Source: QHVT01 sp036389275 | GTDB taxonomy: Bacteria; Acidobacteriota; Thermoanaerobaculia; Gp7-AA8 | Length of the DNA: 64,000 nucleotides | NCBI GenBank assembly: GCA_036389275.1 | Contig: DASVQE010000107.1 | Span: 124,001-188,000, forward strand | Direction of reading: 5' to 3' | Program-made: the position numbers and the translations under genes | Part shown: positions 34,151 to 43,081 of the stretch, piece by piece | Position numbering within the stretch: position 1 is the stretch's first letter | Layout: each line of letters starts with the position of its first letter | The notes under the pieces: generated by a model | The model's input: only the letters and a program-made list of their open reading frames with translations | What the model was told of the DNA's origin: nothing | The model's database searches: none

Positions 34151-34912
34151 TTATTCAATCCCTTCGAGGGCAGCCGAAAAATCCTCCGGGCGCAGCCGCT
34201 CGATGCAGCGGCGCAGGTAGACGGAGGTGTGCGGATTCGAATGGATGCGCCGCAGGTCGACGCGTGAGAGATAGCGCAGTTGCGACGCCGCGGAGGCGCG
34301 CGGCGTGTGCGGATTGAGCACGAGCGCCTTCCGGATCGCGTACCGGTACGACCACTTCGGATCGCTGGCGAGCATGCGCAACTGATCGCCGGTGGCCTGC
34401 GGCGAGCTGGCCAGCGCGACGAGGTCGTCCTCGCGCAGCCGCTTGTTGATCAGCAGCGCGGCGAAGACGCGCGGACTGGGGTCGTGCAGAAAAAACTTGA
34501 TGAGGGCGTGGCTGCAGAGGCGCGCCGCCGAGACGCGCTCGCCGAGGGTGAGCTTCTCGGCGCGGACGAGCAGTTGCGTGTCGATGGCGCGGCGCACCGG
34601 CGCCGGCACGGTGACGTCGATCGAGAGTCGCAGCAGATCGACCCAGTAGAGATAGTGAATCAGCTTGACCGCGTGCGCCTGCGGCGTCTGCCGCAACGCC
34701 ACCAGACGCAGACGCACCGAATAGAAGCCGGTCAGCCGCGCGGTCTGGGCGATCTTCGAGATGAGCTGCGGCGTGACGTACGGATTGGCGAGAATCGCCA
34801 GCACTTCGTCTTCGACGAGCGACGGCAGGTCCTGCATCAGGTCCGCCAGACGCTCGCGGTCGGCCCGTTTCAGTTCCTGTATACTCCGCGCGCTGTTGGC
34901 CCGTACCGTCAT
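34151..34912 (-). CDS. Helical-repeat protein of unknown function, first gene of the RodZ-DnaJ operon
   Basis: From ATG 34912 the product has 253 residues, all helical. It has the pattern also found at 32198-33289: LTLGERVSAARL, an LLINKRLREDDLVALASSP segment, DPKWSYRYAIRKALVLNP and LRYLSRVDLRRIHSNP. The two are clear paralogues that flank the RodZ-like gene. There is no membrane helix. AGGG lies close before the ATG. It is divergent from the O-antigen ligase gene across 36 bp. An in-frame extension to 34993 overlaps that gap and gene. Confidence 0.8.
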   Translation of the reverse strand: MTVRANSARSIQELKRADRERLADLMQDLPSLVEDEVLAILANPYVTPQLISKIAQTARLTGFYSVRLRLVALRQTPQAHAVKLIHYLYWVDLLRLSIDVTVPAPVRRAIDTQLLVRAEKLTLGERVSAARLCSHALIKFFLHDPSPRVFAALLINKRLREDDLVALASSPQATGDQLRMLASDPKWSYRYAIRKALVLNPHTPRASAASQLRYLSRVDLRRIHSNPHTSVYLRRCIERLRPEDFSAALEGIE

Positions 34913-34948
34913 GTCCCTGGTTTTCCGCAGAACCAGCTCCACAACAGC

Positions 34949-36244
34949 ATGGTAACGCGCGCGAATCCCGAGCCGCGCCCGGCAATCCTGCACCGAGCCA
35001 TCGAAGCGACTGCGTGCGTGAGCATCCTCGCGGTCGCGTTCGCCATCACGCTCAATCTGCAGGACCGCTTCATCCTGATCAAGGAAAGCGTCTTCCGCGT
35101 CGAGGCGCTGCTGCTGCTGGTGCTCGTCGTCGCCGCGATCGCGTTCGGCGGAACCGGGCGCGTGCGCGCGATGCTCGGCAATCGCGCGATGATCGGACTG
35201 CTCGCCGGCGCGGTGCTCTGGACGGCCGTGGCCACGCTCTTCTCGAGCGAGCGTTCGCTCAGCGGCGAGAGTCTGCTGACGGTCGTGCTGTCGGCGATCC
35301 TCGTCTTCGCGATCTGGTACGCCGCGCCATGGATGTCCTTATGGATCCTCGATGCGGTGGCAGTTGCGGCAGTCGTGAATGCCATCATGACGGCAGGACA
35401 GCAGTTCGGCTGGATCGCCACCTTTCCGGCCGGACCGGAGGCGCTCGAGCATCTGCTGATCACGGCCTTGATCGGCAATCCGAACGTGGTCGGCTCGTAT
35501 CTGGCGCTGGCGACGGTGCTGCTCGCGTTCGCCGCGCTGCAGTTGCGCGGCTTGCGCCGCTGGCTGTACGCCGTCGCCGCCACCGTCGCCGCGGCAGGCA
35601 TGTTCGTGTCGCAGACGAAGACGGCCATGATCGTGCTGGCGGTGGCGCTCTTCATCGCGGCGCTGATGCACTCGCGCCGCACGGCGGCGATCCTGGTCGG
35701 CATCGTCGTGCTGGTGCTCGCGGCCGGCGCGGTGATGCGCGTTCCTGTCGTGACCACGCTGCTGTCGCTCCCTTCGTACGCATTGCAGGGACGGTGGGAC
35801 ATGGTCACGTCGTCGCGGCTCACGCCGTCGCTCGTGGCGTTCGAGATGTTCCGCGACGATCCGCTCACCGGCATGGGTCCGGGGACGTTCAAGCATCACT
35901 ATTTTTTCTACCGGCTGCGCGTCGTCGGCAGCTATTCGCCGCGGCTGACGGTCGGCGCGCCGGAGATGTTCGGCGAGACGCACAACGATCACCTGCAGAT
36001 GCTGGCCGAGGGCGGCTTGCCGGCGTGGCTGCTGATGCTGGCGGCGCTCTACGCACTGGTGCGGCCGCGCAGCGCGTTCGCGGCGGACGACGCGCGCGGA
36101 CGGATCGCGCGCGCCTGGAGCGTGCCGTTCGCAACGGCGGTATTCGTGCTCTGCCTCGCCCAGTTCCCGCTGCAGATCGCGATCACGCGCCATCTCATCC
36201 TCACCTTCTCCGCGCTGATCGTCGGCTGGAGAGAAGCGCGATGA
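34949..36244 (+). CDS. O-antigen ligase/polymerase (Wzy_C family) membrane protein
   Basis: From ATG 34949 the product has 431 residues with about eleven membrane helices. The large periplasmic loop (about 270-350) carries RWDMVTSSRLTPSLVAFEMF, DDPLTGMGPGTFKHHYFF and GETHNDHLQMLAEGGLPA, the Wzy_C/WaaL signature. It should join or polymerise undecaprenyl-linked glycans at the outer face. The ORF extends in frame to 34280, but that part overlaps the minus gene and is rejected. The next gene overlaps it by 4 bp. Confidence 0.9.
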   Translation: MVTRANPEPRPAILHRAIEATACVSILAVAFAITLNLQDRFILIKESVFRVEALLLLVLVVAAIAFGGTGRVRAMLGNRAMIGLLAGAVLWTAVATLFSSERSLSGESLLTVVLSAILVFAIWYAAPWMSLWILDAVAVAAVVNAIMTAGQQFGWIATFPAGPEALEHLLITALIGNPNVVGSYLALATVLLAFAALQLRGLRRWLYAVAATVAAAGMFVSQTKTAMIVLAVALFIAALMHSRRTAAILVGIVVLVLAAGAVMRVPVVTTLLSLPSYALQGRWDMVTSSRLTPSLVAFEMFRDDPLTGMGPGTFKHHYFFYRLRVVGSYSPRLTVGAPEMFGETHNDHLQMLAEGGLPAWLLMLAALYALVRPRSAFAADDARGRIARAWSVPFATAVFVLCLAQFPLQIAITRHLILTFSALIVGWREAR

Positions 36245-36744
36245 GACGCGCGCCGGCCATCGCCGCCGTCGCCGTCACCGCGCTCGTCGCCGCCGCGGTG
36301 GCGTACCGGTGGGTGTGGATCCCGAACCGCTGCAACGCGCAGATCACCGACTTCGAGCGGCAGGCGATGATCGCCACCGAAGCGCCGACGGTCGAGCAGA
36401 GCATCCTGCTCGCGCGCAGCGTGCTGGACGGACTGCGTCGCATCGAGCCGCAATGCTCCGCGCATCCGAATCTCTACATGCTCATGGCCTTCGACGAGCA
36501 GACCCTCGGCCATCGCGAAGAAGCGATCGCAACGTACCGCCGCCTGTTGCGCATCGCGCCGCGGCCGGAGGTCTATCGCGCGATCGGCGATCTCTACTTC
36601 GAGCTCGGGCGGATCGACGAGGCCGTCGACAATTACGTGCTGGCCTGCCGCTTCGATCCGTCGATGGTCGAGCGTCTCGACGCGCTCGAAGCGCAGGAGC
36701 TCGTCCGCAAGCGGCTGCTGCGCGGCACGGGTTCCTCGCTATAA
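36241..36744 (+). CDS. Small TPR-type membrane-anchored protein
   Basis: This 167-residue protein has an N-terminal membrane or signal helix (about 4-24). Helical pairs of TPR type follow: YMLMAFDEQTLGHREEAIA and AIGDLYFELGRIDEAVDNYV. It overlaps the O-antigen ligase gene by 4 bp (ATGA), so the two are made together. It may help organise the polymerase. TPR proteins often accompany polysaccharide ligases. The function is inferred. Confidence 0.8.
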   Translation: MRRAPAIAAVAVTALVAAAVAYRWVWIPNRCNAQITDFERQAMIATEAPTVEQSILLARSVLDGLRRIEPQCSAHPNLYMLMAFDEQTLGHREEAIATYRRLLRIAPRPEVYRAIGDLYFELGRIDEAVDNYVLACRFDPSMVERLDALEAQELVRKRLLRGTGSSL

Positions 36745-36745
36745 T
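36740..36745 (+). promoter_or_regulatory. Perfect TATAAT -10 box before the sugar epimerase gene
   Basis: TATAAT overlaps the stop codon of the TPR gene and lies 29 nt before the TTG start at 36775. There is no good -35 at 16-18 bp. An AAGGAG ribosome site follows, so this gene would have an ordinary leader. It may give the epimerase gene separate transcription. Confidence 0.35.
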
Positions 36746-36774
36746 GCGCAGCCTTTCGAAGGAGCAACCTCTCA

Positions 36775-37746
36775 TTGCGCATTCTCATCACAGGCGGAGC
36801 AGGATTCATCGGCTCCCATCTTTCCGACGCATATCTCGAGCGCGGCGATGAAGTGTTCGTCATCGACGACCTCTCCACCGGCAGCATCGAGAACATCCAG
36901 CACATCAAGAAACACCCGCGCTTCCACTACACCATCGACAGCGTGCACAACTACCCGGTGGTGGCGGAGCTGGTCGACAGTTGCGACGTCATCTTCCACC
37001 TCGCCGCCGCGGTCGGCGTGAAGCTGATCGTGGAGAGCCCGGTGCGCACGATCGAGACGAACGTGCGCGGCACCGAGGTGATCCTCTCGGCCGCGAACAA
37101 GAAGAAGAAGAAAGTGCTCGTCGCCTCGACCTCCGAGGTCTATGGATTGAGCGACCAGGTCCCGTTCCGCGAGGACGGGAATCTGGTGATGGGCGCGACC
37201 ACCAAAGGCCGCTGGAGCTACGCCTGCTCGAAAGCGATCGACGAGTTTCTCGCTCTCGCCTACTGGCGCGAGAAGAAGCTGCCGACGGTCGTGGTGCGGC
37301 TCTTCAACACGGTCGGCCCGCGGCAGACCGGCCAGTACGGCATGGTCATCCCGACGCTCGTCAAGCAGGCGCTGGCCGGACGTCCGCTCACCGTCTACGG
37401 CACCGGCAAGCAGACCCGCTGCTTCGCCTACGTCGGCGACGTAGTGCGCGCGCTGATGGCGCTCATGGATCATCCCGACGCGGTCGGCGGCGTGTTCAAC
37501 ATCGGCTCGAACGAAGAGGTCTCGATCACCGAGGTGGCCGAGCGCATCCGGGAGATGACCGCCTCCGAGTCGGAGATCGTCTACGTGCCGTACAGCGAAG
37601 CGTACGAAGAAGGCTTCGAGGACATGCCGCGGCGCGTGCCCGACATCGGGAAAATCGGCGAGCTGGTCGGCTTCCGCCCCGAGATCAAGCTCGAAGGGAT
37701 CCTCCGCGAAGTCATCGCCTACCACTCGGGGCGGCAGAGCTCGTAA
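36775..37746 (+). CDS. NAD-dependent nucleotide-sugar epimerase/dehydratase (extended SDR)
   Basis: This 323-residue extended SDR has the NAD-binding GGAGFIGSHL at the start, FHLAAAVGV, the catalytic Ser region ASTSEVYG and Tyr-Lys pair in YACSK, then RLFNTVGPRQTGQYGM and the substrate-end FNIGSNEEVSI. It is closest in style to UDP-glucuronate decarboxylase and UDP-glucose 4-epimerase-like enzymes. The exact sugar is not decidable. TTG start with AAGGAG 10 nt upstream. It opens the nucleotide-sugar part of the polysaccharide locus. Confidence 0.9.
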   Translation: MRILITGGAGFIGSHLSDAYLERGDEVFVIDDLSTGSIENIQHIKKHPRFHYTIDSVHNYPVVAELVDSCDVIFHLAAAVGVKLIVESPVRTIETNVRGTEVILSAANKKKKKVLVASTSEVYGLSDQVPFREDGNLVMGATTKGRWSYACSKAIDEFLALAYWREKKLPTVVVRLFNTVGPRQTGQYGMVIPTLVKQALAGRPLTVYGTGKQTRCFAYVGDVVRALMALMDHPDAVGGVFNIGSNEEVSITEVAERIREMTASESEIVYVPYSEAYEEGFEDMPRRVPDIGKIGELVGFRPEIKLEGILREVIAYHSGRQSS

Positions 37747-37826
37747 CGCTCTGCCGTCTCCGCGGTTGCATTTCTTCCATACATAGAATAACTTGGCCGG
37801 CACCGGTTTCTCGGGCTGACTAATCC

Positions 37827-39749
37827 ATGAATGGCTTCGCCGCGCATGCGGCCGGTGTGACCACCGCCGCGCTCATCCTCTCGCTCGTCCTGACGCCGCT
37901 CGTCCGGACCATCGCCCGCCGTTTCGGCGCGGTGGCGGTGCCGAAGAAAGACCGCTGGCATCGCAAGCCGACGGCGATGATGGGCGGGATCGCCATCTAT
38001 GTCGCCGCGGTGGCGACGCTGCTGGCGTTCGTCGAGCACACGCGCGAGAGCTGGATCGTGCTGGCGGCGAGCACCGCCCTCTTCATCGTCGGTCTGGTCG
38101 ACGACTTCGTGCAGATCAATCCGTACCAGAAGCTGATCGGCCAATTGGTCGGCTCGGCCGCGGTCATCTACTACGGATTGGTGCTGCCGTGGACCGGCTC
38201 GGCGATCGTCAACATCTTGATCACCGCGGTCTGGCTGATCGGCATCACCAACGCCGTGAACATGCTGGACAACATGGACGGTCTGGCGGCCGGCATCGCG
38301 GCGATCGCCGGCGCGGCGCTGGCGGTGAACTTCGCCATGAACGGCCAGACCACCGAGGCGCTGAGCCTCGGCGCATTCGCCGGCGCGCTCCTCGGATTTC
38401 TCGTCTACAACCACAATCCCGCATCGATCTTCATGGGCGACTGCGGGTCGATGTTCATCGGATTCTTCCTGGCCAGCACGGCGCTCGTGGCGAGCCAGGG
38501 CGGCGGCGGACGCTCGCGCAGCGTCGTGGCCGTCCTCGCCGTGCCGGTGCTCGTGCTCTGCATCCCGATCTTCGACACGACCTTCGTGACGCTGATGCGG
38601 AAGCTGGCCGGCCGCGCCGCATCGCGCGGCGGACGCGATCACACCTCGCATCGCCTGGTCGCCCTCGGCATGACCGAGAAGCACGCCGTCTGGATGCTCT
38701 ACGCCTTCGCGCTCGTCTCCGGCGCGGTGGCGGTGCTGGTGCGCCACGTGGCCTTCGACGTGAGCATCGTGACCATCGTCGGCTTCAGCATCGTGCTCAC
38801 GCTCCTCGGCGTCTACCTCGGCCGCGTGCGCGTGTACGACGAGTCGGAGATCGAGGCCGCGCGCGAGAAGCCGCTGGTGGCGCTGCTGATCGATCTCTCG
38901 TACAAACGGCGCGTCTTCGAGGTGCTCCTCGACGCGCTCCTGATCTCGCTCGCCTACTACCTCGCCTACGCGCTGATGTTCGGCCCGGTGGCGGAGTCGG
39001 GTGACTGGATCCTCTTCATCAAGACCCTGCCGATCGTCGTGGCCATCAAGCTGGCCACGTTCATGGCCACCGGCGTCTACCGCGGCATGTGGCGCTACGC
39101 CAGCGTGGCCGATCTGATCGGCTTCGTCCGCTCGGTGGCGCTCTCGTCGCTGCTGACGATCATGGCGCTCGTCTTCGCCTTCCGCTTCGACGGCTTCTCG
39201 CGCACGGTGCTCGTGCTCGACGGCATCCTGCTGCTGACGATGGTCGCGAGCAGCCGCTTCGCGTTCCGCCTGCTGCGGCGCGTGATCCCGTCGCCGCACG
39301 CGCGCTCGGGCAAGCGCGTGCTGATCTACGGCGCGGGCGACGGCGGCGAGCTGCTCTATCGCGAGCTGCACAACAACGCCACGCTGCAGTATTCGGCGGT
39401 CGGCTTCATCGACGACGATCCGCGCAAGGCCGGCAAGCTGATTCACGGTCTGCGCGTGCATCATCCGGCGGCGTCGCCGCTGGCCGATCTCTGCAAGCGC
39501 CTCGGCGTCGAAGAGGTGCTGCTCTCGACCGGCAAGCTCGACGAGCATCAGGTCACACGCATCGTCGGCGAGTGCGCCGCGGCCGGCATCGGGGTGACGC
39601 GCGCGTACATGATGTATCAGAAGATCACGGCGGCCGACGCGGGCTGGGTCATGGCGCCGGGCGACATTCCAGCGCCGCTTCCGCTGGTCGCGCACAGCGA
39701 CGCGAACCTCGTGCATCCGCAGCAGCGCAGCGTGCGCACCGATCACTGA
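37827..39749 (+). CDS. Fusion: WecA/TagO-type glycan-phosphate transferase plus CapD-like N-terminal half
   Basis: This 640-residue protein has two parts. Residues 1-345 are a polyprenyl-phosphate hexosamine-1-phosphate transferase with VDDF (91-94), NMLDNMDGLAAG (145-156), FMGDCGSMFIGFF (about 201-213) and the DHTSHRL motif (270-276). Residues 350-640 are the membrane and NAD-binding half of CapD/WbpM-type proteins (four helices, VLIYGAGDGGELL, VGFIDDDPRKAGK) but without the catalytic SDR dehydratase domain. The first part would start glycan assembly on undecaprenyl phosphate. The second may bind a nucleotide sugar or cofactor. I see no stop or frame break at the joint. Confidence 0.9.
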   Translation: MNGFAAHAAGVTTAALILSLVLTPLVRTIARRFGAVAVPKKDRWHRKPTAMMGGIAIYVAAVATLLAFVEHTRESWIVLAASTALFIVGLVDDFVQINPYQKLIGQLVGSAAVIYYGLVLPWTGSAIVNILITAVWLIGITNAVNMLDNMDGLAAGIAAIAGAALAVNFAMNGQTTEALSLGAFAGALLGFLVYNHNPASIFMGDCGSMFIGFFLASTALVASQGGGGRSRSVVAVLAVPVLVLCIPIFDTTFVTLMRKLAGRAASRGGRDHTSHRLVALGMTEKHAVWMLYAFALVSGAVAVLVRHVAFDVSIVTIVGFSIVLTLLGVYLGRVRVYDESEIEAAREKPLVALLIDLSYKRRVFEVLLDALLISLAYYLAYALMFGPVAESGDWILFIKTLPIVVAIKLATFMATGVYRGMWRYASVADLIGFVRSVALSSLLTIMALVFAFRFDGFSRTVLVLDGILLLTMVASSRFAFRLLRRVIPSPHARSGKRVLIYGAGDGGELLYRELHNNATLQYSAVGFIDDDPRKAGKLIHGLRVHHPAASPLADLCKRLGVEEVLLSTGKLDEHQVTRIVGECAAAGIGVTRAYMMYQKITAADAGWVMAPGDIPAPLPLVAHSDANLVHPQQRSVRTDH

Positions 39750-39765
39750 TCGCGCGCCGCGCGCG

Positions 39766-39771
39766 TATGAT
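39766..39771 (+). promoter_or_regulatory. TATGAT box 8 nt before a GT4 gene
   Basis: TATGAT is followed by 8 nt and the GTG at 39780. No ribosome site is present, so the message may be leaderless. The -35 region is not recognisable. Confidence 0.35.
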
Positions 39772-39779
39772 CCGCGCGC

Positions 39780-40952
39780 GTGAACCCGAAGCCGATTCGC
39801 GTCGCCCGCATCATCGCGCGCCTCAACGTCGGAGGTCCGGCCCGGCACGTGGTGTGGCTGAGCGAGGCGCTGCGCGAGCCGGAGTTCGTCTCGACGCTGA
39901 TCACGGGCGTGGTGCCGCCGGGCGAGGCAGACATGCGCGACTTCGCCGCGGCGCACGGCGTCGAGCCGGTGGTGATTCCGCAGATGAGCCGGGAGATCTC
40001 GCCGCGCGACGCAATCACGGTGTGGAAGCTCCTCCGCTTTTTCCTGAAGTTCCGTCCCGACATCGTGCACACGCACACGGCCAAGGCGGGAACGGCGGGA
40101 CGCGCGGCCGGGCTGCTCTACCGGCTGCTGACGCGGCGGCGCGTGAAGTTCGTGCACACGTTTCACGGGCATGTGTTCCACAGCTACTACGGCGCGCTCA
40201 AGACGCGCCTCTTCGTGACCATCGAGAAGATCCTGGCGCGGCTGACTACCGACGTCATCGTCGTCATCAGCGAGCAGCAGCGGCGCGAGATCCACGAGAC
40301 CTTCGGCGTCGGACGGCGCGAGCAGTTCCGGGTGATTCCGCTCGGGCTCGATCTGGCGGCATGCGAAGCCACGCCGGTCGCGCGCGAGACGTTCGTGGTC
40401 GGCATCATCGGCCGGCTCACGGCGATCAAGAACCACGAGATGTTCCTGCGCGCGGCGGCGGCGCGCGACTGGCCGCCGCACGTCCGCTTCGTGGTCTACG
40501 GCGACGGCGCCGACCGGCCGCTGCTCGAGCAGCGCGCGCAGGAGCTCGGTGTCGCGGAACGTGTGCAGTTCGCCGGCACGCGTTCCGCGCGCGAGATCTA
40601 CGGCGCGATCGACGTCTGCGCGCTCACCTCGCGCAACGAAGGGACGCCGCTGACGATCATCGAGGCGATGGCCAACGGCATCCCGTCGATCAGCACCGCC
40701 GTCGGCGGCGTGGTGGACGTTCTCGGCAATGTCGAGGAGCGCATGCGCGGCTACAACATCCGCGAGCGCGGCATCACCATCTCTTCGAACGACGTGCAGG
40801 GCTTCACCGCCGGGCTCGAGCGGCTGATCGCCGACGCCGCGCTGCGCGAGCGCCTCGGCGCGCGCGGCCGTACGTTCGCGCGCGCGACGTACGCGAAAGA
40901 GCGCCTCGTCGGCGACATCGCCGCGCTCTATCGCGAGCTGGCCGCGTGCTAG
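39780..40952 (+). CDS. GT4-family glycosyltransferase
   Basis: This 390-residue GT-B protein has the N-terminal loop LNVGGPARHVVWLSEAL, VHTHTAKAG and HVFHSYYG. The C-terminal donor domain has VGIIGRLTAIKNHEM and the EGTPLTIIEAMANGIP motif with the catalytic-type E-x7-E. It would transfer a sugar from a nucleotide donor to a lipid-linked glycan in the cytosol. It starts with GTG and is followed 13 bp later by a GT2 gene. Confidence 0.92.
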   Translation: MNPKPIRVARIIARLNVGGPARHVVWLSEALREPEFVSTLITGVVPPGEADMRDFAAAHGVEPVVIPQMSREISPRDAITVWKLLRFFLKFRPDIVHTHTAKAGTAGRAAGLLYRLLTRRRVKFVHTFHGHVFHSYYGALKTRLFVTIEKILARLTTDVIVVISEQQRREIHETFGVGRREQFRVIPLGLDLAACEATPVARETFVVGIIGRLTAIKNHEMFLRAAAARDWPPHVRFVVYGDGADRPLLEQRAQELGVAERVQFAGTRSAREIYGAIDVCALTSRNEGTPLTIIEAMANGIPSISTAVGGVVDVLGNVEERMRGYNIRERGITISSNDVQGFTAGLERLIADAALRERLGARGRTFARATYAKERLVGDIAALYRELAAC

Positions 40953-40965
40953 GCTCCGCCGCGCG

Positions 40966-41916
40966 ATGAACCTGCCGCGCGTCTCCGCGTTCCTGCTGAC
41001 CTACCAGCACGCCGCGTTCGTGCGCGAGAGCATCGACAGCATCCTCGCCCAGGACTATCCGAACCTGGAGATCGTCATCGGCGACGACGCCTCGACCGAC
41101 GGCACGCAGGAGATCCTGCGCGAGTACGAGGCGAGACATCCGGGCCTCTTCCGCATCACCTACGGCGAGCAGAACATCGGCATCACCGCGAACTCGCTGC
41201 GCACGCTGCGCGCCTGCACGGGCGAGTTCATCGCCCACACCTCCGGCGACGACGTCTGGCTGCCGGGGAAGCTGCACAAGCAGATGGAGTGGTTCGCGAA
41301 GCATCCCGAGGCGGTGGTCTGCTACGGCAACGCCGAGCACATCGACGAGTCAGGGACGCGCGTGCTGCGGCTGCATCACGAGAAACGGCGCAACCCGTAT
41401 CGCGCCGGCGGCATCGAGGAGTTCCTCCGCTCGACCGTGGCCTTCCCGACCTGCTCGGCGGTCGCGCGCGCGTCGGCGATTCCGCCGCACGGCCTCGACG
41501 CGCGCGTGCCGTTCAACTCCGACTGGCTCTATTGGGCGGAGATCATCCGCAACGGCACGTTCGGCTACATCCCGGAAGTGCTCGCGCGATATCGCGTGCA
41601 CGGCAACAGCGCGATGCGCAACCTCGAGCGCATTCGCGCCGACGCGCTGCTCGCGTACGGCATTCTCGAGGCGAAGTACCCGGAGCTGATGCCGTACATG
41701 CGGCGGCTGCGCGAGGAGTTCCTGGTCGGCAGCGCGTTGCAGTCGCTCAAGCAGGGCGACGCCGAAACCGCGTCGCGCCTTCTGCTGACGGCGATCCGGC
41801 TGAATCGCCGCGGCGATGCGTACGCGAGCGCGGCGACGAAAGCAGTGCTCTACGTCCTGACCCGCACCGGCCAGCTCGGCCGCGTCTACGGCTGGTACGC
41901 GCGGCGCCGCAAATGA
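40966..41916 (+). CDS. GT2-family glycosyltransferase
   Basis: This 316-residue GT-A protein has FLLTYQHAAFVRESIDSIL, the IVIGDDASTDGT donor-site motif and the metal-binding region SGDDVWLPGK (GDD). A helical C-terminal extension of about 90 residues has no membrane helices. It probably adds one residue to the repeat unit. A strong hairpin terminator lies 3 bp after its stop. Confidence 0.92.
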   Translation: MNLPRVSAFLLTYQHAAFVRESIDSILAQDYPNLEIVIGDDASTDGTQEILREYEARHPGLFRITYGEQNIGITANSLRTLRACTGEFIAHTSGDDVWLPGKLHKQMEWFAKHPEAVVCYGNAEHIDESGTRVLRLHHEKRRNPYRAGGIEEFLRSTVAFPTCSAVARASAIPPHGLDARVPFNSDWLYWAEIIRNGTFGYIPEVLARYRVHGNSAMRNLERIRADALLAYGILEAKYPELMPYMRRLREEFLVGSALQSLKQGDAETASRLLLTAIRLNRRGDAYASAATKAVLYVLTRTGQLGRVYGWYARRRK

Positions 41917-41919
41917 AAA

Positions 41920-41948
41920 AGCCCCGTCCGGAAGATCCGGACGGGGCT
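41920..41948. terminator. Bidirectional Rho-independent terminator
   Basis: A perfect 13-bp stem AGCCCCGTCCGGA/TCCGGACGGGGCT with a 3-nt loop lies between the convergent GT2 and beta-helix genes. On the minus strand it is followed by a T run (41919-41916). On the plus strand a run of A precedes it, so it is strongest for the beta-helix gene. Confidence 0.9.
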
Positions 41949-41970
41949 CGCGGAAGCGCTGTGCTGCAGG

Positions 41971-42888
41971 TTACTGCTTGATGGTCGTGCTGCTGAACGA
42001 GCCGGGGGTCGTGTTGCCGATCAGGCTGTTGCCCTGGAACGAGTCGATCGTACCGCCGCCCGACGTGTCGATGCCGGTGCCGTTCTGGGCGATGATGCTG
42101 TCCGAGACGCGGATGTGCGAGGCGACGCCCGCGTTGTTCGACTTCAGGCCGTTCGTGAAGTACGAGACCTGAATGTCGTCGAGATTGAAGATCGAGTCGT
42201 TGCCCGTGGTGACGATGCCGCTCGTGCCGCCGTGGGTGATGACGGTGTCGCGGACGCCGGCGCGCACGTTGGCGTTGCCTTCGATGCCGTTGCCGCTGCA
42301 GTTCTGCATGCGGCTGCCGTTGATCATGGCCACGACCTGGCCGGACGTGGTGCTCATGCGCACGCAGTCGGCAGCGACGTTCTCGATCGTGGTGTTGTTG
42401 ACCTTCAGCTTGATGCCGGCGGTGGCGTTGACTTCGATGCCGTCGCTGGTCTGGCCGTAGATCCAGCAGTTCTCGACCACCACAGTGCCGCCGCTCAGGA
42501 CGCGGATGCCGTCGAAGCCGGTGCCGGCGCCGTTGATGGAGACGTTGCGGATGTAGACCGTCGCCGAGGTCGGCTGGGCGATGTTGACGACGATGCCGTT
42601 GGTGCCGGCGTTGAGGATGCTGGCCAGCGTGCCGTCGCCGTTGATGGTGATGCCCTTGTTGATCGTCACGGGGCCGAAGCCGCCCGGATCGAGGGCCGAG
42701 ATCTCACCGTTGGTGGCGGTCTTCGAGATGGCACCCGCCCACGTCTTGCAAGGCGCGGTACGGCTGCAGGGGTTCACGTCGTCGCCGACGCCCGACACCC
42801 AGGTGCGCGTCGCCTGCGCGTAGGAGGCCGAAGCAGACGCGAGCGCAACGACCATTGTAAGAGTCTTGATCAGCGAAACCTTCTTCAT
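41971..42888 (-). CDS. Secreted right-handed parallel beta-helix protein
   Basis: From ATG 42888 (AAGGAG 8 nt before) the product has 305 residues. A clear signal peptide MKKVSLIKTLTMVVALASA ends near ASYAQ. The mature part has PCSRTAPCKTWAGAI and then repeated strand-turn units (ITINGDGT, VYIRNVSINGAG, VVVENCWIYGQTSDGI) of a pectate-lyase-like beta-helix. It may bind or cleave polysaccharide outside the cell. It has lower GC and more Thr/Asn than its neighbours. No catalytic set was identified. Upstream on the minus strand TTGATC and CATATT (about 42938-42912) could be a weak promoter. Confidence 0.85.
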   Translation of the reverse strand: MKKVSLIKTLTMVVALASASASYAQATRTWVSGVGDDVNPCSRTAPCKTWAGAISKTATNGEISALDPGGFGPVTINKGITINGDGTLASILNAGTNGIVVNIAQPTSATVYIRNVSINGAGTGFDGIRVLSGGTVVVENCWIYGQTSDGIEVNATAGIKLKVNNTTIENVAADCVRMSTTSGQVVAMINGSRMQNCSGNGIEGNANVRAGVRDTVITHGGTSGIVTTGNDSIFNLDDIQVSYFTNGLKSNNAGVASHIRVSDSIIAQNGTGIDTSGGGTIDSFQGNSLIGNTTPGSFSSTTIKQ

Positions 42889-43081
42889 GAACTTTCTCCT
42901 TGATTGTTCCAAATATGCAGCCGACCCGGCTCGATCAAACACGGGGCGGCAGCGATCAGTGACACATTGAACCGATGGCGGACATGGTAGCAGACACTTT
43001 TCGGTTCACCATGACGTAGATCACATTTTTTCCGTCCTATTTCGGAATCTTGAAGGCGTTCCTTCCGGAACGACCGAACTC

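Noticed and set aside
34880..34885. TATACT box that might drive the O-antigen ligase gene.
   Set aside because: It is 63 nt before the start, inside the opposite gene, and has no -35. Evidence is too thin to list.
37766..37794. Possible promoter before the WecA-CapD fusion gene (TTGCAT and TAACTT, 17 bp apart).
   Set aside because: The -10 matches only 3 of 6 positions, and the better box TAGAAT is at the wrong distance from any -35.
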